Origin: an uncultured Cellulomonadaceae bacterium
GTDB taxonomy: Bacteria > Actinomycetota > Actinomycetes > Actinomycetales > Cellulomonadaceae
NCBI GenBank assembly: GCA_947495165.1
Contig: CANLXM010000003.1
Span: 710,085 to 774,084, forward strand
Direction of reading: 5' to 3'
Length of the DNA: 64,000 bases
Shown here: positions 57,953-64,000 of the stretch, one piece after another
How the letters are laid out: each line of letters begins with the position of its first letter
Numbering within the stretch: the stretch's first letter is position 1
Made by a program: the position numbers and the translations under genes
Notes under the pieces: model-generated
Told to the model about the DNA's origin: nothing
The model's input: the letters and a program-made list of their open reading frames with translations, nothing else
Databases searched by the model: none

Positions 57953-59686
57953 TCAGGCTGCGGAGACCCGTGCCTGCGCCCCGAGCTCGAGGAGCTCGGC
58001 CGCGTGGGTCAGGGCGGCGTCGGATCCGTCCTGGCCGCTGAGCATGCGCGCGAGCTCCGCGACCCTCTCCTCGTCCACGACCACCCGGACGTCCGACTGC
58101 GTGACGACGTCGCCCGAGGCGTCCGAGGACTTGGTCACCACGAGGTGGTGGTCCGCATAGGCAGCGACCTGCGCCAGGTGGGTGACCACGACGACCTGGG
58201 CGGTGCGCGCGAGCGCGGCGAGACGCGCCCCGACCTCGAGGGCGGCACGGCCCCCGACGCCGGCGTCGACCTCGTCGAAGACGAAGGTGGCGGGCGCGGC
58301 GCCCGCACGTTGGGCGGCCTGGGCGAGCACGACCTCGACCGCGAGCATCACGCGGGACAGCTCACCGCCCGACGCCCCCTTGCCGAGCGGCGTCGGCGGC
58401 GCGCCGGGATGGGGCCGCAGCAGGATCGCGACGGCGTCCCGACCGTGAGCCGCCGGCTCGGCGGGCTCCACGGCCACCTCGAGGACAGCGCCGGCCATCG
58501 CCAGGCCCGCGAGCTCGGCCGTCACTGCCGCCGCCATCGTGGCGCCCGCGTCCGTGCGGTTGCGGGTGATCTGCGCGGCCAGCTCGTCGAGGAGCGCGCC
58601 CACCCGTGCGGACTCGGCCTGGAGGTCGGCGACGCGCTCGTCCCCCGAGTCGAGGTCGAGCAGCCGGAGCCCGGCGTCCGAGGCCCAGGCGAGCACCCCG
58701 TCGACGTCGGTGGCGTGGGCCCGGGCGAGGGCGCCCAGCTCCGCGCGTCGCGCGTGCGCGGACTCGAGGCTGGCGGGGTCGGCGGCCAGACCGTGGGCAT
58801 AGCCGGAGACGTCCGCTCCGAGCTCGGCGACGAGGTAGCCGATCTCCGCGGCTCGCACCACGAACGGCTCGAGCCCGGGGTCCACCCGGGCTGCGGACTC
58901 CAGCTCGCGCCGCGCCTCCTCGACGAGCGCTGCCGCGGTGGCGGCGTCGTCGACGCCGAGCTCGTCGCCGGTCAGGGCGGCGTGCGCGAGCGCGGTGTGC
59001 CCGCGCAGCTCCTCGACGTGCCCGAGACGCGCGATGACGGCGTCCAGCTCCTGGTCCTCGCCGGGCTGGGGTGCGACCCGCTCGACCTCGGCGAGGGCGG
59101 AGCGCAACGTGGCGGCCTCCCGCTCCCGCTCGGCGCGACGATCGACGAGCTCGGCGATCTCGGCGTCGAGCTCCAGCTGGCGCTGCCAAGCCTCCCGGTA
59201 GCGCCCGAGCAGCGCGAGATGATCGGGTCCGGCCACGGCGTCGACGGTGGCGCGCTGCTGGGAGGGTGCCCGCAGGCGCAGCTGGTCGCTCTGGCCGTGC
59301 ACGGTGACGAGATCGTCGGCGAGCTCCGCGAGGACCCCGACAGGAACGCTCCGTCCGCCGAGGTGCGAGCGCGAGCGCCCGTGGCTCGCGACGGTGCGGA
59401 CGATCACGAGGGAACCGTCGTCGTCGAGCTCTCCGCCCGCCTCAGCGACGCGCTCCGCCACGGCGGACCCCGCATCGACGAGGAGACGGCCCTCGACGGT
59501 CGCGCGCTCCGCGCCGGCACGCACGCGCCCCTGGTCGGCCTTGCCGCCCATCAGCAGGGAGAGACCCGTCAGGAGCATCGTCTTGCCGGCACCGGTCTCG
59601 CCGGTGACGACGGTGAGACCGCGCCCGAAGGGAATCTGGGCGCGGCCGATCACCCCGAGGTTCTCGATCGTGATCTCCTCGAGCAT
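57953..59686 (-). CDS. recN: DNA repair protein RecN
   Basis: 577 residues; SMC-like ATPase. Walker A VTGETGAGKTMLLTGLSLLMGGK at about residue 28; central coiled-coil region; C-terminal ABC signature LSGGEL-like GASGGELSRVMLAVEVVL and Walker B FVFDEVDAGVGGRAALEVG. Acts in double-strand break repair. The nadK stop overlaps its ATG by one base, so it is co-translated. An SOS box was not found immediately before it, probably because it is inside the operon. Confidence 0.96.
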   Translation of the reverse strand: MLEEITIENLGVIGRAQIPFGRGLTVVTGETGAGKTMLLTGLSLLMGGKADQGRVRAGAERATVEGRLLVDAGSAVAERVAEAGGELDDDGSLVIVRTVASHGRSRSHLGGRSVPVGVLAELADDLVTVHGQSDQLRLRAPSQQRATVDAVAGPDHLALLGRYREAWQRQLELDAEIAELVDRRAEREREAATLRSALAEVERVAPQPGEDQELDAVIARLGHVEELRGHTALAHAALTGDELGVDDAATAAALVEEARRELESAARVDPGLEPFVVRAAEIGYLVAELGADVSGYAHGLAADPASLESAHARRAELGALARAHATDVDGVLAWASDAGLRLLDLDSGDERVADLQAESARVGALLDELAAQITRNRTDAGATMAAAVTAELAGLAMAGAVLEVAVEPAEPAAHGRDAVAILLRPHPGAPPTPLGKGASGGELSRVMLAVEVVLAQAAQRAGAAPATFVFDEVDAGVGGRAALEVGARLAALARTAQVVVVTHLAQVAAYADHHLVVTKSSDASGDVVTQSDVRVVVDEERVAELARMLSGQDGSDAALTHAAELLELGAQARVSAA

Positions 59687-60621
59687 CAGGCGTCACCTCC
59701 CTCGGCCCGCGGGGCGCCGGCACCGGCGGCGGCGGTCCCGCGCCAGCCCACGACCGGCAGGGAGAACTTGTTGACCAGCCGGTCGGTGAAGGGCGCCTGG
59801 CTGAGCCGGGCGAGGCGCACGGGCTCGCTGCTGCGGCGCACCTCGACGCGCGAGCCCTGCGGGAGCTCGAGCCGGCGGCGGCCGTCGAGCGTGAGCACGC
59901 CCGAGACGCGTGACCGAGCCAGGAGCTCGACGGCGAACATCGACTCGGGGCCGACCACGAGCGGTCGCGCGAACAAGGCGTGCGCGGCGACCGGGACGAG
60001 CAGCATCGCGTCGACGTCCGGCCAGATCACCGGGCCACCCGCGGAGAACGCGTGGGCGGTCGAGCCCGTCGCCGTGGCCATGACGACGCCGTCGCAGCCG
60101 AAGGAAGACAGCGGGCGGCCGTCGACCTCGATCGCGACCTCGATCATGCGGCTGCGGTCGCTCTTCTCGACCGTCGCCTCGTTGAGGGCCCACCCCTGCA
60201 CGGGCTCGGGCTCGCCGGGGACGAGCACGGTCACGTCGACCACGGGACGTTCCTCGACCTGGAAGTCGCCGCTGGCCACCCGCCTGACGGCGTCGCGCAG
60301 ATCGTCGCGCTCGCTCTCGGCGAGGAAGCCCACGTGCCCGAGGTTGACCCCGAGGATCGGCGCCTCGCTGCCCCGCGTCAGCTCCGCGGCGCGCAGGATC
60401 GTCCCGTCGCCTCCGAGCACGACGACGATGTCCGCCTGCGCGAGGTCGGGCAGGCGCCGTCCCTCGAGCGAGTGCTCGGTGGGCGACGGCAGGTCCGCGG
60501 GCTCGTCGGGGTGCACGATGACCTCGAACCCCTCGGCGCGGAAGGCCTCCTCGGCCTCGGCGAGGGCGGTCAGCGCCTCCGGTCGTCCTCCGTGCGCGAC
60601 GATCACCGCTGTGCGCGTCAC
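59686..60621 (-). CDS. nadK: NAD kinase
   Basis: 311 residues. The GGDGT motif is VVVLGGDGTILRAAEL (near residue 70); further on GVNLGHVGFLAE, the metal/NAD site NEATVEKS and TATGSTAHAFSAGGPV, diagnostic for NAD kinase (PpnK). It makes NADP from NAD and ATP. GTG start overlaps the tlyA stop; last base overlaps recN. Confidence 0.96.
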   Translation of the reverse strand: MTRTAVIVAHGGRPEALTALAEAEEAFRAEGFEVIVHPDEPADLPSPTEHSLEGRRLPDLAQADIVVVLGGDGTILRAAELTRGSEAPILGVNLGHVGFLAESERDDLRDAVRRVASGDFQVEERPVVDVTVLVPGEPEPVQGWALNEATVEKSDRSRMIEVAIEVDGRPLSSFGCDGVVMATATGSTAHAFSAGGPVIWPDVDAMLLVPVAAHALFARPLVVGPESMFAVELLARSRVSGVLTLDGRRRLELPQGSRVEVRRSSEPVRLARLSQAPFTDRLVNKFSLPVVGWRGTAAAGAGAPRAEGGDA

Positions 60622-61499
60622 TCGTGTCCTCCGTCGGGCTCGGGGTGCTCGTCGGCATCCGCTGGGTAGTAGGCGGTCCGCCCGGCCTCGTCGGCGACGG
60701 CGGCCCGGACTGCTTCCTGCACACTAGCCGTGCCTCGCGTCACGGACCGCTGGAACCAGCAGAAGAACTCGCGGTTGCCGCTGGGGCCGGGCAGCGAGCT
60801 GGCCGCGACCGCGACGAGCCGAAGCCCGCCCTCGACAGCGCTCGCGACGACGTCGAGGACCGCACTCGCGTGCTCGGTTGGCGAACGCACGACGCCGTCC
60901 CGTCCCAGACGTTCGCGGCCGACCTCGAACTGGGGCTTCACCATCAGCAGCAGGTCCGCGTCCGGCGCGACGCGCACGAGGGCGGGCAGCACGAGGCGCA
61001 ACGAGATGAAAGAGAGGTCGGCGACGACGACCGACGGCGTGTGCGGCAGCGTCGCGGGCTGCAGCTCACGGGCGTTGGACCCTTCGATGACGTGCACGCG
61101 CGGGTCACCGCGCAGGCCGGCGTCGAGCTGGCCGTGGCCGACGTCGAGCGCGATCACGCTGGCTGCGCCGCGCTCGAGCAGGACCTGGGTGAACCCGCCC
61201 GTCGACGCCCCGACGTCGAGGCACCGTGCCGCGGCGATCACGGGCGCCGCCGGGTGCCCGAGGCGCGCGCCGGCCTCGAGGGCGTCGAGCGCGCCAGCGA
61301 GCTTGTGGGCGGCGCGGGACACGTAGCTGCGGTCGGGCGCGTCGAGCGCGATCTCGGCGGACGACCCCACGGGGAACGCGGGGCGCGTGACGACCGTGCC
61401 GTCGACCTGCACAGCGCCGGCCCGCACGAGCGCCACGGCCCGGGTGCGCGAGGGCACCAGGCCGCGGGCCACGAGCTCAGAGTCGAGTCGAGCGCTCAG
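60618..61499 (-). CDS. tlyA: TlyA family rRNA methyltransferase/hemolysin, probable CTG start
   Basis: 293 residues if read from CTG at 61499. S4 RNA-binding domain: LSARLDSELVARGLVPS and RTRAVALVRAGAVQVDGTVV; then the RrmJ-type methyltransferase (CLDVGASTGGFTQVLLERGA, KPQFEVGRE). It methylates ribosomal RNA 2'-O-ribose and is required for capreomycin action in mycobacteria. The CTG has AAGGAGG 8 bases upstream (61508-61514), while the next in-frame start, GTG at 61472, has none and would cut off the RLDSEL part of S4. The stop overlaps nadK. Confidence 0.87.
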   Translation of the reverse strand: MSARLDSELVARGLVPSRTRAVALVRAGAVQVDGTVVTRPAFPVGSSAEIALDAPDRSYVSRAAHKLAGALDALEAGARLGHPAAPVIAAARCLDVGASTGGFTQVLLERGAASVIALDVGHGQLDAGLRGDPRVHVIEGSNARELQPATLPHTPSVVVADLSFISLRLVLPALVRVAPDADLLLMVKPQFEVGRERLGRDGVVRSPTEHASAVLDVVASAVEGGLRLVAVAASSLPGPSGNREFFCWFQRSVTRGTASVQEAVRAAVADEAGRTAYYPADADEHPEPDGGHE

Positions 61500-61502
61500 C
61501 GG

Positions 61503-61649
61503 TCAGTCCTCCTTGGCGAGGTGGGTCCCCAGGGCCTGGTAGACGGCGTCGTACACAGGCACCTGGTCCGGCAGCGCGAGCGACTGGACGTCGTCGAGCG
61601 CCTCGAGCGCCTGCTCGAGGTCGGCGGAGTCTGCGGGATCCGTGGACAT
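61503..61649 (-). CDS. Small conserved protein, Rv1693-like position
   Basis: 48 residues: MSTDPADSADLEQALEAL, then DDVQSLALPDQVPVYDAV, ending YQALGTHLAKED. It is acidic and helical. In M. tuberculosis a similarly small gene (Rv1693) lies between the HAD phosphatase and tlyA, which supports it as a real gene; function unknown. It ends 3 bases before the tlyA CTG and contains its ribosome binding site. Confidence 0.75.
   Translation of the reverse strand: MSTDPADSADLEQALEALDDVQSLALPDQVPVYDAVYQALGTHLAKED
61508..61514 (-). promoter_or_regulatory. Ribosome binding site that supports the CTG start of tlyA
   Basis: AAGGAGG on the minus strand, followed by 8 bases and CTG. It overlaps the end of the upstream small gene. 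No other initiation codon nearby has a comparable signal. Confidence 0.75.
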
Positions 61650-61682
61650 GACGGCACCTTGCTCTCGATGAGGTGGAACGTG

Positions 61683-62708
61683 TCAGTGCGAGCCGATCGC
61701 GAACTCCGGCACCGTGGTGGCGTCGAGCTCGTGGCCGGCATCGACGGTGTCCCATGCGGCTGCGCAGGCGCTGCGCACGAGGTCGAGCGTCGATCCTGAC
61801 CGCTCGTCGAGCTCCAGGGCGCCGCCGACCACACGGGCGGCGGCTCCCTCGCACACCCACCAGTCACCCTCGGCACGCGCGGGTGCGGGGTGCGCGACGA
61901 GCAGACCGCGCAGGTCCTCGGCGATGAAGTGCGGCCGCAGGCCGGGCGCCGCGAGGACGTCGTCGCGCGCCGTGCTCACTCCGGTCAGGACGTGGAGGCC
62001 GGGGATCTGACCGGCACGTGCGCCGGCGAGGTCCGTGTCGAGCCGGTCGCCGACGACGAGCGGCGCGCGAGCCCCGGCACGGGCGACCGCGATCTCGTAC
62101 ATCCGCGGGGACGGCTTGCCCGCGCTGTCAGGCTGCACGCCCGTCGCGTTCACCACGGCGCCGACGAGCGAGCCGTTGCCTGGGGCATAGCCCCGTGCGG
62201 TGGGCAGGGACAGATCGAGGTTCGACGCCACGTACCACGCACCGTTCCCCACGGCGTAGGCGGCCTCGGCGAGGTCCTTCCACCCGAGCTCGGGCGCGAA
62301 ACCCTGCACCACGGCGTCGGGGGCGTCGTCAGCCGAGTCGCAGACGACGAGGCCGGCCTCACGCACCGCGGTGCGCAGGCCCGCTCCCCCGACGACCATC
62401 ACCTTCGCGCCTGCGTCCAGGCGCTCGCGCAGGACGATCGCGGCGGCCTGGGCCGCCGTCATCACGTCCTGCGGCACTGCTGGGATGTCGAGCTCGGTGA
62501 GCTGGTCCGAGACCGAGGACGGCTCGCGCGACGCGTTGTTCGTCACGAACACCAACTGCATCCCCCGCGCACGCGCCTCGGCGAGCCCTGTGGCGGCGTG
62601 GTCGATGGGGTCGTGCCCGCGGTAGGCGACGCCGTCGAGGTCGACGAGCGCGAGGTCGTAGGCGTCAGCGAGGGGTCGAGCGCTGCTGAGCAGCGTCGCG
62701 CGCGTCAC
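61683..62708 (-). CDS. HAD-IIA family sugar/nucleotide phosphatase
   Basis: 341 residues; GTG start overlapping the TPR stop. Motif I ALVDLDGVAYRGHDPIDHA; LVFVTNNASREPS; motif II/III region PSPRMYEIAVARAGARAPLVVGDRLDTDLAGARAGQI. The order fits NagD/PGP-like HAD-IIA enzymes (Rv1692, a glycerol-phosphate phosphatase in mycobacteria). A C-terminal extension of about 80 residues (DWWVCEGAAARVVGGALEL...) is added to the core; its role is unclear. Confidence 0.9.
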   Translation of the reverse strand: MTRATLLSSARPLADAYDLALVDLDGVAYRGHDPIDHAATGLAEARARGMQLVFVTNNASREPSSVSDQLTELDIPAVPQDVMTAAQAAAIVLRERLDAGAKVMVVGGAGLRTAVREAGLVVCDSADDAPDAVVQGFAPELGWKDLAEAAYAVGNGAWYVASNLDLSLPTARGYAPGNGSLVGAVVNATGVQPDSAGKPSPRMYEIAVARAGARAPLVVGDRLDTDLAGARAGQIPGLHVLTGVSTARDDVLAAPGLRPHFIAEDLRGLLVAHPAPARAEGDWWVCEGAAARVVGGALELDERSGSTLDLVRSACAAAWDTVDAGHELDATTVPEFAIGSH

Positions 62709-64000
62709 GCGTGCTTCCCGTCGCTCGTCTCGTCCGCCTCAGCGGAGTCTTCGTCCGCCTCGTCCTGGGCCTCGCCATCTGCGTCGGCGTCGGTGTCCGC
62801 GTCGGTGTCGGCGTTCTCGTCGATGGACTCACCATCGACGACCTCGTCCGCGAGGTCGTAGACCACCACGTCCTCGTCATCCTCGTCGTCGTGGCTGTTC
62901 GTCGCGGCCAGGAGCCGCCGGTCGACTGTGGCGAGGAGCTCGGCGGCCAGGTCGCTGCGGCCGCTCGCGAGGTAGATGTCGGCGCGGGCCTGCTTGACCC
63001 GGGCCTGAACCTCGGCCGAGACGCCCGAGAGGTCGAGCATGTCCAGCGTCGCTCCCGCCGCCTCGACCTCGTCGAGGTCGAGACGGGCACCGGACGCGAC
63101 CATCGCCAGCTCGGCGCGGCCATCGGCGTCGAGCGTGCTGGCTTCCTCGGAAGCAGCGAGATCGAGAGCGCGCGCGGAGCGTCCGAGACCGCGCTCGCAG
63201 TCGGCCATCAGCGGGAGGTGCTCCGAGGAACCGTTGAGCCGACGCACCGTGCGGAGCTCACGAAGAGCCTCCGCGTACCGGCCGGTGCGGTAAGCCGCGA
63301 TACCAGCGGCCTCGCGGACGACGTCGATGCGACCTGCTCGGCGGACCGCCTCCTGGGCGTGCTCGTACGCGAGCTCAGGGTCCGCGTCGAGGAGCCGCGC
63401 GACCATGATCAGGTGCCGGCCGACGTCGTGTGCGTTGTCCTTGCTGAGGCCGCGGAGCGCGCCACGGACGTCACGCGGAAGCTCCGAGAACTCGACGTCC
63501 TCGGGCACCTCGGGCCCGACCGGACGCCGTTCCTCACGCGGAGGACGGTCGAACGACGGACGGTCACTACCACTGCGCGGACGGTCACCATACGAGGGAC
63601 GGTCACCACCGCTGCGGGGACGGTCGCCACCGGTACGGGGACGGTCACCACCGCTACGGGGACGGTCACCGTACGAAGGCCGGTCACCACCGCTACGAGG
63701 ACGGTCACCCGAACCGGAACGGTCGTCACGACGCGGGCGATCACCGTACGAGGGACGGTCACCACCGCTACGAGGACGGTCACCGTAGGACGGACGGTCA
63801 CCACCACTGCGCGGACGGTCACCATACGAGGGACGGTCACCACCGCTGCGGGGACGGTCACCCGAACCGGAACGGTCGTCACGACGCGGGCGATCACTGT
63901 ACGAGGGCCGGTCACCACCACTGCGCGGACGGTCACCGTACGAAGGCCGGTCACCACCGCTACGCGGACGGTCACCGTACGAAGGCCGGTCACCACCGCT
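62705..64000 (-). CDS. TPR protein with Arg/Gly/Asp/Pro repeat N-terminus (5' end outside the window)
   Basis: At least 431 residues; the start is beyond 64000. The C-terminal half has helical TPR-like pairs (DVRGALRGLSKDNAHDVGRHLIMVARLLDADPELAYEHAQEAVRRAGR, GIAAYRTGRYAEALRELRTVRRL), then an acidic tail (ENADTDADTDADADGEAQDEADE). The N-terminal part visible, about 155 residues, is tandem SGGDRPSYGDRPR units broken by RDDRSGSG. TPR position and order match Rv1691. It is probably cytoplasmic; Arg-rich disorder suggests RNA or nucleic acid contact. The stop overlaps the HAD gene. Confidence 0.88.
   Translation of the reverse strand, partial: SGGDRPSYGDRPRSGGDRPSYGDRPRSGGDRPSYSDRPRRDDRSGSGDRPRSGGDRPSYGDRPRSGGDRPSYGDRPRSGGDRPSYGDRPRRDDRSGSGDRPRSGGDRPSYGDRPRSGGDRPRTGGDRPRSGGDRPSYGDRPRSGSDRPSFDRPPREERRPVGPEVPEDVEFSELPRDVRGALRGLSKDNAHDVGRHLIMVARLLDADPELAYEHAQEAVRRAGRIDVVREAAGIAAYRTGRYAEALRELRTVRRLNGSSEHLPLMADCERGLGRSARALDLAASEEASTLDADGRAELAMVASGARLDLDEVEAAGATLDMLDLSGVSAEVQARVKQARADIYLASGRSDLAAELLATVDRRLLAATNSHDDEDDEDVVVYDLADEVVDGESIDENADTDADTDADADGEAQDEADEDSAEADETSDGKHA
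63550..64000 (-). repeat. 39-bp tandem repeat coding for the SGGDRPSYGDRPR unit
   Basis: About eleven copies or near-copies of a 39-bp unit, in frame with the TPR gene and continuing past the window end. Two spacer variants coding RDDRSGSGDRPR lie within (near 63700-63735 and 63865-63900). Codon choice differs from flanking DNA (CGT, GGT, ACC). Such repeats may vary in copy number among strains. Confidence 0.92.

Noticed and set aside
55811..60727. A very long open frame on the plus strand, more than 1600 codons, opposite mctB, steA, recN and nadK
   Set aside because: High-GC codon bias leaves the antisense strand free of stops. The protein is a low-complexity Arg/Gly/Val/His mixture without domains, while the minus strand carries five recognisable genes.
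63327..63996. Repeated open frames on both strands at the window end (VTVRAVVVTG-type and GRSPPLRGRSP-type)
   Set aside because: They are out-of-frame readings of the 39-bp repeat of the TPR gene. The repeat is also not a CRISPR array: there are no unique spacers and unit identity is too high across the whole unit.

Overview
The window is a 64 kb piece of a very GC-rich chromosome of an actinomycete (Actinomycetota). GTG/ATG starts, ATGA/GTGA gene overlaps, an actinobacterial SOS box, a SufR-led suf operon and gene order matching parts of the Mycobacterium tuberculosis map all point there. The mix of genes (ImuA-ImuB-DnaE2, GlgA/GlgC, BioYMN, InhA-type FabI, Rieske gene inside suf) suggests Micrococcales, perhaps Cellulomonadaceae or Promicromonosporaceae. 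The family is inferred; no marker gene settles it. I saw no rRNA, tRNA, CRISPR, insertion sequence or prophage.

1-10.8 kb: a cut-off aldolase (DHDPS family), then the SOS mutasome imuA-imuB-dnaE2 read leftward behind a perfect LexA box. A DoxX gene faces a coupled arsR-sulP pair across a 20-bp operator, followed by YbhB, SRPBCC and methyltransferase genes. 10.8-28.4 kb: mixed housekeeping and lineage-specific genes: ClbS/DfsB-like, alpha-toroid, membrane proteins, an ABC-F, a VOC pseudogene, a BCCT osmolyte carrier, lipoproteins, YccF, a SPOUT methylase, an MFS carrier, SPFH-NfeD, divergent glgA/glgC and serB. 28.4-29.7 kb: a small accessory island with visibly lower GC holding two coupled unknown genes, a hairpin and a possible gene remnant. 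29.7-40 kb: two more ABC-F genes, SixA, the fabG-fabI pair, DUF3099/SURF1, the ECF biotin transporter bioYMN and a zinc metallopeptidase, closed by a perfect 53-bp palindrome.

40.1-46.8 kb: the iron-sulfur cluster operon sufR-B-D-Rieske-C-S-U-T, transcribed leftward, with a SufR operator (CAAC-N6-GTTG) shared with a divergent ABC exporter and ctaA (heme A synthase). 49.7-64 kb: a long leftward gene string that follows, as I recall it, the M. tuberculosis Rv1691-Rv1700 order: TPR protein, HAD-IIA phosphatase, a 48-residue protein, tlyA, nadK, recN, steA, steB/mctB, then pyrG and a Nudix gene. Three coupled genes (MraY/WecA-like, MurJ-like flippase, GT4 glycosyltransferase) are inserted between steB/mctB and pyrG and look like a lipid-linked glycan module tied to the SteA/SteB division proteins.

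Most notable: that glycan module, the lower-GC gene pair, the 53-bp palindrome, the 39-bp tandem repeat coding an Arg/Gly/Asp/Pro-rich disordered tail on the TPR protein, and a likely CTG start for tlyA.
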